8,279 nt of DNA from Alphaproteobacteria bacterium. GTDB lineage: Bacteria > Pseudomonadota > Alphaproteobacteria > SHNJ01. The position numbers and the translations under genes are program-made. This document shows, in pieces, positions 1-6,019 of the stretch (position 1 is its first letter; each line of letters starts with the position of its first letter). The notes under the pieces were generated by a model. The model searched no databases. It was not told the DNA's origin and worked only from the letters and a program-made list of their open reading frames with translations. The stretch spans positions 1-8,279 of the forward strand of contig CANGQU010000024.1 of the NCBI GenBank assembly GCA_947456345.1, written 5' to 3'.

Positions 1-1028
1 GAAATGAACGGCAACGTCATTCCCTTGGTGGGCATTAAATTCAATGTCGAGGCCATATTGATTACCGCTTGCAGGCCGATTTGCGTCAACAATCCGGCGA
101 TTGCCAGAATTAAAAACAAATCTTGCTCGCTGCGCAACCGTTTTAATCCGCGTAACACGATGTAGGCGAAAATTGCGACAATTATAAGACTGGGGATAAC
201 GCCGAATTCTTCGCCGACAACGGCAAAAACGAAATCGGCATGCACATCGGGGATCGTTGCCTTGACCGTGCCTTCGCCTGGGCCGGTGCCGAAAAATCCG
301 CCGTTGATAAACGCCTCCATCGACCGCTGCACCTGATATGTGTCGCCAGAAGCCGGGTCCAGAAAACGGTCAATGCGGCTTTGAAAATGCGGGAATAGGA
401 TATAACCCCCGCTGGCCAACGCGATGCCGCCCAGGCCCAGGCCGATCACCAGTACCATCGGCAAACCGCTTAAGAAAAATTGCGTTCCCCACACGGCGGT
501 GATTACCGCCGCCATGCCCAAATCGGGCTGCAATAGCAGCATCGAGAAAATCAAAAACCAGCCGCCAATCGCCAGGCTGTTACCGGGAAAATCTTCGCGG
601 CGGCGTTGTTCGCTGAATAGCCATGCCGCTACCACCGCAAAAGCGGGTTTTAAAAATTCGGATGGCTGCAACGAAAATCCGCCAATAGGCAGCCAGCGGC
701 GCGCCCCCTTGATTTCCATGCCCCAGAAAAATGTTAGCACCAATAATATAATCGCGCCCAACAACACCCCTGCGGCCAGCAATTTGATCCAGCGCGGCGG
801 TAACAGCGAAATCAACACCATCCCCATAAGCGCAAAGGGCAGCAACAACAAATGCCGTAGGACAAAATAATAACTATTGGCGCCGATCGTCTCTGCTACT
901 GCCGGGCTGGCGGCAAAAGACAGCAAAACACCCAAGACCACTAACAACAACAACGCGCCCAACAGCCAGCGGTCCACCGTCCACCACCATTGGCTAAGGA
1001 TACCGGTATCGGTGCGAGAAAAACGCAT
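1..1028 (-). CDS. ftsW: FtsW, septal peptidoglycan glycosyltransferase (SEDS family), 3' end outside the window
   Basis: FtsW is a polytopic inner-membrane SEDS protein that polymerises lipid II into glycan strands at the division septum, acting with the transpeptidase FtsI. I translated 342 codons from the ATG at 1028..1026; the frame stays open to the window edge. Visible hallmarks are a short cytoplasmic N-terminus, a first membrane helix near residues 21-40, GARRWLPIGGFSLQPSEFLKPAF (about 108-130), the conserved loop HADFVFAVVGEEFG with Asp265 (equivalent to the essential Asp in other SEDS enzymes), and QAVINMASTLNLMPTKGMTLPFI near the cut end. The usual YGGSS that follows lies beyond the window. 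The start codon overlaps the murD stop as TAATG, sharing one base. No Shine-Dalgarno is visible, so translation is probably coupled to murD. RodA is the main alternative, but the position after murD and these motifs favour FtsW. Confidence 0.96.
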   Translation of the reverse strand, partial: MRFSRTDTGILSQWWWTVDRWLLGALLLLVVLGVLLSFAASPAVAETIGANSYYFVLRHLLLLPFALMGMVLISLLPPRWIKLLAAGVLLGAIILLVLTFFWGMEIKGARRWLPIGGFSLQPSEFLKPAFAVVAAWLFSEQRRREDFPGNSLAIGGWFLIFSMLLLQPDLGMAAVITAVWGTQFFLSGLPMVLVIGLGLGGIALASGGYILFPHFQSRIDRFLDPASGDTYQVQRSMEAFINGGFFGTGPGEGTVKATIPDVHADFVFAVVGEEFGVIPSLIIVAIFAYIVLRGLKRLRSEQDLFLILAIAGLLTQIGLQAVINMASTLNLMPTKGMTLPFI

Positions 1029-2404
1029 TATGGGGCCAGGTTGTGGACCGCCTCGGCGAATTCCTGACCGCGATGTTCGAAATCGCGAAACTGATCAAAG
1101 GAGGCGCAGGCGGGCGACAATAAAATGACGGGGGATTTCATACCGTCCATCTTAGCCTGCGTGTACGCGTCTTGCACGGCTTGTCGCAGCGTGCCGGAAA
1201 TTTTCACCGGCAGGTGCGGCCCCAGAATCCGCGCGAAATTTTCCGCCGCCTGGCCAATCAAAAACGCCTGTTGGATGTTGCCGAAATAGGGGGCGCAGGC
1301 GTCTAGGTCATCGCCTTTGGGCTTGCCGCCAGCGATCCAGTAAATGGGGCGATAGCATTGCAACGCCTTGGCGGCGGAATCGGGGTTGGTGGCCTTGGAA
1401 TCGTTGATGAAGCGAATGCCGCCGATGGTGGCGATGTTTTGCTGGCGGTGGTCCAGGCCCGGAAAGCTGGTAATTAAATTGCAAATTGTTTCACGTGAAA
1501 CATTTTGGAATTTTGTTGCGCCGTAGGCGGCGGCAATGTTTTGCCAGTTATGCGCCCCCAATAAACTGGTTAGCGTGTTCAAATCCAGGATGCGCTCGGC
1601 CTTGCCGCCCGTGGCATCGTATAAAATTCCATCCATGACATATATCCCGCCCTCGGCTTTTTGGCCGATGGATAGGGGGATGGTTTTAATGCCCCGGCGT
1701 TCCGAGAGCTCGCCCAAGGTTTTGGCAGAATACTTGTCATCAATCCCGATAATGGCCACATCGCCTTTTTGCTGATGGGCGAATAGATTTTTTTTGGCTT
1801 GGCGATATCCCTCCATATCCCCGTGACGGTCCAGGTGATCGGGGGTCAGATTCAAATGCACGCCGCATTCGATGCGGCAATCCGGGATCAATTCCAATTG
1901 ATAGGACGATAATTCCAAAACATAAATCCCGCCATCCGCCAATGGTTGCAGCCCCAAAGCCGCCTGGCCTAAATTGCCACCGACTTGGGTGGGGATGCCA
2001 GCACCCGCGATGATGTGATGAATCAGCGCAGTGGTCGTGGATTTGCCATTCGTGCCGGTAATGCCGATGATTTTGCAGTTCGGCATAGCGTGACGCAGCA
2101 AATAAATATCGGAAATTATTTTCACCCCCGCGTTTTTGGCCGCCATGACAATCGGGTGCGGTGCGGGCAGGGTGTGGGGGATACCGGGGCTAAGGACCAA
2201 AGCCTTGATGGCAGTCCAATCAACCGCGGCTAAATCAGCGATGGGAATATTTTCTGCCGCCGCCACGGTACGATTTTTTGCATCATCGTCCCAAGCCAAT
2301 ATTTTTGCACCACCCGCAATCAACGCCCGCGCGGCGGCCAGTCCAGAGCGGGCAAGGCCCAAAACGGCGATGGATTGATTTTGGTATTGAGAGAGAGGGA
2401 TCAT
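1028..2404 (-). CDS. murD: MurD, UDP-N-acetylmuramoyl-L-alanine--D-glutamate ligase
   Basis: A cytoplasmic ATP-dependent ligase that adds D-Glu to UDP-MurNAc-L-Ala. At 458 residues it has the usual family length. Domain 1 opens with a Rossmann-like SIAVLGLARSGLAAARAL (11-28). Domain 2 has the P-loop GITGTNGKSTT (114-124, Lys121), ELSSYQLE (164-171), NLTPDHLDRHG (185-195) and the probable carbamylated Lys near 204. Domain 3 has FPGLDHR (314-320), NDSKATNPDSAAKAL (334-348), AGGKPKGDDL (358-367) and LLSPACASFDQF (428-439). It is cut off from mraY by the inserted opposite-strand gene and starts a second minus-strand block with ftsW. The ATG has no upstream Shine-Dalgarno and lies only 6 bases from a TATAGT box. 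Codons 302-306 (VSRET) are formed by a perfect parS-type palindrome, listed separately. Confidence 0.98.
   Translation of the reverse strand: MIPLSQYQNQSIAVLGLARSGLAAARALIAGGAKILAWDDDAKNRTVAAAENIPIADLAAVDWTAIKALVLSPGIPHTLPAPHPIVMAAKNAGVKIISDIYLLRHAMPNCKIIGITGTNGKSTTTALIHHIIAGAGIPTQVGGNLGQAALGLQPLADGGIYVLELSSYQLELIPDCRIECGVHLNLTPDHLDRHGDMEGYRQAKKNLFAHQQKGDVAIIGIDDKYSAKTLGELSERRGIKTIPLSIGQKAEGGIYVMDGILYDATGGKAERILDLNTLTSLLGAHNWQNIAAAYGATKFQNVSRETICNLITSFPGLDHRQQNIATIGGIRFINDSKATNPDSAAKALQCYRPIYWIAGGKPKGDDLDACAPYFGNIQQAFLIGQAAENFARILGPHLPVKISGTLRQAVQDAYTQAKMDGMKSPVILLSPACASFDQFRDFEHRGQEFAEAVHNLAP
1487..1502. promoter_or_regulatory. parS: parS centromere-like site (ParB binding palindrome) inside murD
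   Basis: The 16 bases TGTTTCACGTGAAACA form a perfect palindrome and match, to my knowledge exactly, the consensus of chromosomal parS sites bound by ParB/Spo0J. ParB loads at such sites as a CTP-dependent clamp, spreads over flanking DNA, and directs origin segregation with ParA and SMC loading. Here the site is inside murD and is read in frame as VSRET (residues 302-306), between the central domain and the FPGLDHR segment. The match is seen directly. That it works as parS is inferred from the consensus; no parA or parB gene lies in the window. Confidence 0.85.
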
Positions 2405-2410
2405 GCACGA

Positions 2411-2416
2411 ACTATA
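2411..2416 (-). promoter_or_regulatory. candidate -10 box of a murD-ftsW promoter
   Basis: TATAGT on the minus strand ends 6 bases before the murD ATG. A promoter is expected here, because the inserted gene separates murD from mraY and runs the other way. At the usual 16-18 bp spacing I see no good -35; TTGCAC at 2445..2440 is 23 bp away, which is too far. If the box is used, transcription would begin at or next to the ATG and the message would be leaderless, which fits the lack of a Shine-Dalgarno sequence. Confidence 0.35.
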
Positions 2417-2431
2417 AATGAGGTTTTTAAC

Positions 2432-2447
2432 CTTTTCACGTGCAAAG
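2432..2447. promoter_or_regulatory. degenerate parS-like sequence upstream of murD
   Basis: The sequence CTTTTCACGTGCAAAG keeps the TTTCACGTG core and matches the 16-base parS consensus at 11 positions; the right arm is broken. It is the only other CACGTG I noticed in the window and sits 28 bases upstream of the murD start, around where a -35 element would lie. It could be a weak ParB site or a chance match, and may form part of the murD promoter. Confidence 0.25.
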
Positions 2448-2467
2448 CGCCTTGTCTAAAAACTTGC

Positions 2468-2495
2468 TTGACCGTTTCTGTAAAAGTTATATAGT
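2468..2495 (+). promoter_or_regulatory. sigma70-type promoter for the PEP-CTERM-like gene
   Basis: TTGACC at 2468-2473 and TATAGT at 2490-2495 are separated by 16 bp and resemble -35 and -10 boxes. Transcription would start near 2502 and give a leader of about 27 bases. The leader contains GGAG at 2518-2521, 7 bases before the ATG at 2529. The promoter shares the 124-base gap with the divergent murD start, so the two may influence each other. The call is from sequence likeness only. Confidence 0.6.
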
Positions 2496-2528
2496 GTTCC
2501 GAAATTTAGCAATGTATGGAGCTAGATC

Positions 2529-3239
2529 ATGCGTATTTCTTACATTATGCCGAGTGTCTTATTGAGCGGACTGATGGCGATCCCAGTTTCAGCAAGTATC
2601 GTGCACCAAAACTATAATCCAACGACTATTGGCCCAGATACCAACGATGTTGCTGATTGGGGTAGTATTAGCTACTCAAGAATCGCTGATAGTTTTACCT
2701 TGCCTGTTGCTTCAACTGTTACGGGTTTCACTGCATTGGTGCGTGGCCCGCAGAATGTAGCGGTCGATGATATGAGCGGCGGTGTTTGGGAGATTGGTCA
2801 AGTTGTTAGTGGCCTTCGCGCTCCCCTGTTTGGCGGTCGCTTTAATCCAGCCAATGTACAAACATCGCCATCGGCACAATTGTATTATTACTTACCGGCT
2901 GATGGTAATTCGCAGTTATTGCCGGCCGCCATTTATGGTTATTCCGCTACGTTGACTGATAATGTTGGTAACTCAGTAAGCTTGTCGTTAAGCCCCGGCG
3001 TTCAATACTACTTCGCCTTTAACACCCCGTGGGGCCGTAACTTGGGGCAGGCGATGCATCCTTTGTATCAGTTTAATTCAACATTTGGTGGAGGCCCAAT
3101 GTTTGGGCCAAATTTAGGTAATTTTGGTGGAGAAAATTTGTTTTATAATGCGGATCTAGCTTTTAACTTGGTGCCTACTCCGTCGACGATCGCAGCCTTG
3201 GCATTGGGCGGCTTGGCAGCAAATCGCCGTCGCCGCTAG
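2529..3239 (+). CDS. secreted protein with PEP-CTERM-type sorting signal, function unknown
   Basis: A 236-residue protein of unknown specific function. Residues 1-22 look like a Sec signal peptide (MRIS, hydrophobic core, VSA before the likely cut). The C-terminus is VPTPST (215-220), a hydrophobic stretch IAALALGGLAA (221-231), then N and four arginines. This three-part tail is the PEP-CTERM pattern, recognised by an exosortase that cleaves near the Pro motif and releases the protein to the surface or exopolysaccharide. The middle has DSFTLPVASTVTGFTALV (54-71) and otherwise looks like an extracellular beta-sandwich rich in Ser, Asn, Gly and aromatic residues, with no cysteine and no catalytic motif that I recognise. 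A Gly/Phe-rich stretch lies at 186-205. The gene opposes the dcw operon and has its own promoter, GGAG ribosome binding site and terminator. Sampled lines give roughly 35-53% GC, below most of the flanking wall genes, suggesting acquisition or different selection. Confidence 0.85.
   Translation: MRISYIMPSVLLSGLMAIPVSASIVHQNYNPTTIGPDTNDVADWGSISYSRIADSFTLPVASTVTGFTALVRGPQNVAVDDMSGGVWEIGQVVSGLRAPLFGGRFNPANVQTSPSAQLYYYLPADGNSQLLPAAIYGYSATLTDNVGNSVSLSLSPGVQYYFAFNTPWGRNLGQAMHPLYQFNSTFGGGPMFGPNLGNFGGENLFYNADLAFNLVPTPSTIAALALGGLAANRRRR
3093..3109. repeat. short perfect inverted repeat in the PEP-CTERM-like gene
   Basis: GGCCCAA and TTGGGCC form a 7-bp stem around a 3-base loop, within the Gly-rich codons 189-194. 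It has no T-tract and lies well inside the gene, so it is not a terminator. It may only reflect repeated glycine and proline codons. Confidence 0.4.
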
Positions 3240-3263
3240 TTATTGCTGAATTTTCTTGATTAA

Positions 3264-3297
3264 CCCCAGAAGTGTATCAACATCTCTGGGGTTTTTT
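3264..3297 (+). terminator. intrinsic terminator of the PEP-CTERM-like gene
   Basis: CCCCAGA (3264-3270) pairs with TCTGGGG (3285-3291). After an A-C mismatch the stem can continue with GTGT against ACAT to a 4-base loop. Six T residues follow at 3292-3297. The hairpin starts 24 bases after the stop codon of the plus-strand gene. The T-tract overlaps the mraY stop codon (3298..3296 on the minus strand). Read on the minus strand the hairpin is followed only by TTAATC, so termination of mraY transcripts there should be weaker. Confidence 0.9.
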
Positions 3298-4384
3298 ACC
3301 GCAATTTCAACGTCGCGAGGCCGAGTAGAGCGAGAACTACGGCAATGATCCAGAATCGTATCACGATGGTAGGCTCGGACCAGCCTTTTTTCTCGAAATG
3401 GTGGTGGATGGGGGCCATCAGGAAAATGCGTTTGCCGCGCAATTTGAACGACGCGACCTGAAGAATAACCGATACGGTTTCAAGGACGAATAATCCGCCT
3501 ACAATCGCCAGCACGATTTCATGCTTGGCCACAACAGCAATCGCACCCAACGCACCGCCCAAAGCCAGCGATCCGGTATCACCCATAAACACGGCGGCGG
3601 GCGGGGCGTTGTACCATAAGAATCCCAAACCCGCGCCGATTATGGCGGCGCAAAACACGGCTAATTCGCCCGCCCCAGGCACATGCAATATTTTCAAATA
3701 ATCGGCAAAGACAAAATTACCCACCAAATACGCGATCAAGGCGAATGTCCCCGCCGCGATCATGACCGGCACAATCGCCAGGCCATCCAGCCCGTCGGTC
3801 AGATTCACCGCATTCGATGCGCCGACGATCACGAAAATCGCAAACACATAAAACATCCAGCCCAGCGGGATCAGCAAATCCTTGAAAAACGGCACGGCTA
3901 GGCCGGTGGCCAATGGCTCGCGCGTGATGCTGGTGATAATCACCGTCGAGCATAGCGCCAAGACGCACTGCGCCAGGAATTTTTGCCGGCTGGTCAGGCC
4001 GGTGTTTTTACGCTTTTTCAATTTCAGATAATCATCCGATAACCCAATCGCGCCAAAACCCAGCGTCACGATCAACACCGCCCAAACATAGGCATTGGTC
4101 AAATCCGCCCATAACACTGTGGCGATGGCAATCGCGATCAACAGCAAGCCACCGCCCATGGTTGGTGTACCTTTTTTGGTTATCAGGTGGCTTTGCGGGC
4201 CATCCTCGCGGATCGGTTGCCCCTCGGGCTGGATGGATTTTAAAAAGCGGATAAACCGCGCGCCGAAGGCGAAAAAAATAATCATCGCCGTGAACAGCGC
4301 CCCGCCGCTGCGGAACGTCAAATACTGAAACAGATTGAACGGGCTGAACAGATCGGCAAGGGGGTAGAGGAGGTGTAATAACAT
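3296..4384 (-). CDS. mraY: MraY, phospho-N-acetylmuramoyl-pentapeptide-transferase
   Basis: A polytopic inner-membrane enzyme that transfers phospho-MurNAc-pentapeptide from UDP to undecaprenyl phosphate, making lipid I. Its 362 residues are the usual length. The N-terminus [19 protein letters not shown] is typical, which supports the start at 4384. Key motifs are KKGTPTMGG (70-78), the Asp pair at 117-118 in [20 protein letters not shown] (191-203), [12 protein letters not shown] (266-277, Asp269) and PIHHHFE (326-331). Hydrophobic stretches fit about ten membrane helices. The gene follows murF after a repeat-filled gap of 120 bases, and no Shine-Dalgarno is visible before the ATG. Downstream the operon is broken by the opposite-strand gene, instead of running into murD as is normal. 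Confidence 0.98.
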   Translation of the reverse strand: MLLHLLYPLADLFSPFNLFQYLTFRSGGALFTAMIIFFAFGARFIRFLKSIQPEGQPIREDGPQSHLITKKGTPTMGGGLLLIAIAIATVLWADLTNAYVWAVLIVTLGFGAIGLSDDYLKLKKRKNTGLTSRQKFLAQCVLALCSTVIITSITREPLATGLAVPFFKDLLIPLGWMFYVFAIFVIVGASNAVNLTDGLDGLAIVPVMIAAGTFALIAYLVGNFVFADYLKILHVPGAGELAVFCAAIIGAGLGFLWYNAPPAAVFMGDTGSLALGGALGAIAVVAKHEIVLAIVGGLFVLETVSVILQVASFKLRGKRIFLMAPIHHHFEKKGWSEPTIVIRFWIIAVVLALLGLATLKLR

Positions 4385-4393
4385 GGCGCAAGG

Positions 4394-4457
4394 GTATAGC
4401 GTATAGCGTATAGCGTAAAGGGTATATTGGTCGATAGTCGTTAGTCGATAGGCGATG
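4394..4457. repeat. short-period (7 bp) tandem repeats upstream of mraY
   Basis: On the plus strand GTATAGC occurs three times in a row (4394-4414), followed by the decayed units GTAAAGG and GTATATT to 4428. After one extra base comes a second 7-base series: GTCGATA, GTCGTTA, GTCGATA, GGCGATG (4430-4457). The array starts 10 bases upstream of the mraY ATG, where a Shine-Dalgarno would normally be. It may be a variable simple repeat formed by slippage. The intervening 4458-4497 holds nothing I can assign apart from a weak TATA-like string. Confidence 0.8.
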
Positions 4458-4497
4458 GTTACCGATTGTCCACGATCTATAAAATCACTTCCGCTAC

Positions 4498-4529
4498 TAC
4501 CCCATTACCCTATTACCCCACTACCCTGT
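4498..4529. repeat. octamer tandem repeat with G-quadruplex pattern across the murF stop codon
   Basis: Four 8-base units (TACCCCAT, TACCCTAT, TACCCCAC, TACCCTGT) lie head to tail on the plus strand. On the minus strand, which is the murF coding strand, positions 4526..4500 read as four G-runs of 3, 4, 3 and 4 with spacers of 4, 5 and 4 bases. This fits the common intramolecular G-quadruplex pattern. The murF TAA stop (4507..4505) lies in the last spacer, and the repeat encodes the last residues of MurF (GSGVIG). Confidence 0.8.
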
Positions 4530-6019
4530 TCTGCCCTCTCGCGTCTTGCCTCTAGCCTCTCGACTATAATCCGCATTTTGCTGCCATACGAACCTTTGAT
4601 GGTTACGATGTCGCCGGGCTGCAATTGCTTGCCCAGGATCGGGGCGAGGGCAGCCGCATCGGGGGCGTGGGTGAGCGGTATTTTGCCGGTCAACGCCGCT
4701 GCGAGGTTGTGCATTAACGGGCCGCATAGGAACACATGGGCGGGCTTGGCGGCCAGAACCGCAGCGGCCAAATCTGCGTGCATGGCCGGGCCATGGCTAC
4801 CCAATTCCAGCATGTCGCCCAAAACCGCGATCCGCCTTCCGCCAGGGCTGGGGTTGGATAAGCCCAAGACGGCCAAGGCTGCGCGCATCGATTCCGGGCT
4901 AGCGTTATAGGTTTCGTCGATTACCGTAATCTCGCCCCCGGCTAGCGCAATCATGCGCTTGGCGCCGCGTCCGCCGGGCGGGGCGTAATCGGCCATGGCT
5001 GTGGCGGCGCGGGCCATATCCGCGCCAATCGCGCTGATCGCCGCCAATACCGCCAGGCTGTTCAAAGCGAAATGCTTGCCGATCGCGCCGATGCGATACG
5101 TCAATTCCGTGCCCAAGATATCCGCCTGGACGGCGGTGTGATCAGCCTGGACGGAGCAGGATAGTAGTCGCGCTTGCGCTGCGCCATCTTCGCCAAAACC
5201 GATAATGCGGCCGATTTTACGCGCCTCGGCGGTGCGGGTTTGACGGTCGAAATGAGGCGTGTCGCGATTGAATATCGCCACGCTGTCCCGGCCCATGCCG
5301 GCGGTGATTTGCGCTTTTTCATCGGCAATCCCGGCAAGTCCGGTTGGAAAAAATTCAATATGCGCGGGCGCAATGGCGGTAACGATACCCACATATGGTT
5401 CGCATAATTCCGATAATGGTGCGATTTCGCCGGGGTGGTTCATGCCCATTTCCAAAACCGCATATTCGGTATCGCGCGGCAGCCGCGCCAGCGACAGCGG
5501 CACGCCGATGTGATTATTCAAATTGCCGATGGTGGCATAGGTGCGTCCCTGCGGCCGCAAGACATGGGCCAGCATTTCCTTGGTCCCGGTTTTGCCAACC
5601 GATCCGGTCACGCCAATCATTTTGCCGGAAAAGCGTTTGCGCGCCGCTTTGGCCAGTGTGATCAGCGCTGCCATCACATCGGGCACAACGATCAGGGTAA
5701 AGTTATCGGGGAGATTATTTTCCCCTCCCCCTATACGGGGAGGTTGGGATGGGGCCCCACCCCGTCCCTCCCCTAAAGGGGAGGGAGAATTCTTGTTGGT
5801 CGCTGGAATACGCGAAACCAAGGCGGCTACCGCACCCGAGGCTGCGGCGGCATGGACAAAATCATGGCCATCAGTTTGCGTGCCGGGGAGGGCTACAAAT
5901 AAATCACCGTGTTGGACTTGGCGGCTGTCGATGCAGACGCCAAAAATTTCCAAACCCTGGGGGATGGGTGTAAATAAAACATTGGCCAATTCGCTGCCGG
6001 TCCATAACGCCTCAGTCAT
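4505..6019 (-). CDS. murF: MurF, UDP-N-acetylmuramoyl-tripeptide--D-alanyl-D-alanine ligase
   Basis: A cytoplasmic ATP-dependent ligase that adds D-Ala-D-Ala to UDP-MurNAc-tripeptide, the last cytoplasmic precursor step. The start at 6019 (MTEALW) gives 504 residues and is chosen because AAGGGGGAG lies 6 bases upstream; an ATG at 6049 in frame would extend it by 10 residues inside murE with no better support. Domain 1 has [16 protein letters not shown] (31-46). Domain 2 has the P-loop [11 protein letters not shown] (138-148, Lys143), [10 protein letters not shown] (168-177) and [10 protein letters not shown] (190-199). Domain 3 has [14 protein letters not shown] (368-381), GDMLELG (401-407) and KGSYGSKM (475-482). 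Odd points are an insert at about residues 77-101, rich in Gly, Pro and Ser and encoded by a palindromic repeat, and a low-complexity tail after residue 487. Both lie away from the catalytic motifs, so the enzyme is expected to be active. The gene overlaps murE by 8 bases. Confidence 0.97.
   Translation of the reverse strand: MTEALWTGSELANVLFTPIPQGLEIFGVCIDSRQVQHGDLFVALPGTQTDGHDFVHAAAASGAVAALVSRIPATNKNSPSPLGEGRGGAPSQPPRIGGGENNLPDNFTLIVVPDVMAALITLAKAARKRFSGKMIGVTGSVGKTGTKEMLAHVLRPQGRTYATIGNLNNHIGVPLSLARLPRDTEYAVLEMGMNHPGEIAPLSELCEPYVGIVTAIAPAHIEFFPTGLAGIADEKAQITAGMGRDSVAIFNRDTPHFDRQTRTAEARKIGRIIGFGEDGAAQARLLSCSVQADHTAVQADILGTELTYRIGAIGKHFALNSLAVLAAISAIGADMARAATAMADYAPPGGRGAKRMIALAGGEITVIDETYNASPESMRAALAVLGLSNPSPGGRRIAVLGDMLELGSHGPAMHADLAAAVLAAKPAHVFLCGPLMHNLAAALTGKIPLTHAPDAAALAPILGKQLQPGDIVTIKGSYGSKMRIIVERLEARRERAEQGSGVIG
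5721..5790. repeat. nested palindromic repeat element inserted in frame in murF
   Basis: Three adjacent inverted repeats lie here. CCTCCCC/GGGGAGG (5724-5730 with 5737-5743) has a 6-base loop. A central GGGATGGGGCCCCACCCC (5746-5763) has one A-C mismatch. TCCCTCCCC/GGGGAGGGA (5765-5773 with 5778-5786) has a 4-base loop. The outermost arms also pair imperfectly, so the whole could fold as a cloverleaf. It is read through in murF as a Ser/Pro/Gly/Arg-rich peptide (about residues 77-101, with [11 protein letters not shown]) in a place where other MurF proteins, as I recall them, have no such segment. This resembles the dispersed palindromic elements known to insert in frame in genes, such as those in Rickettsia. 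Copy number in this genome cannot be seen here. Confidence 0.8.

Noticed and set aside
424..870. Open frame of 148 codons on the plus strand
   Set aside because: It lies antisense to ftsW, whose conserved motifs run through the whole stretch; the translated product is basic and low in complexity with no recognisable domain.
3093..3109. Hairpin in the PEP-CTERM-like gene as an internal terminator
   Set aside because: It has no T-tract, a 3-base loop, and lies in the middle of the reading frame.
4476..4482. TATAGA on the minus strand as a -10 box for mraY
   Set aside because: No -35 element is visible at usual spacing, and an AT-rich hexamer of this kind is expected by chance in this gap.
5721..5790. 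Palindromic region as a CRISPR array or a terminator for an internal transcript
   Set aside because: There are no direct repeats with spacers and no T-tract after any of the hairpins; the reading frame of murF runs straight through.
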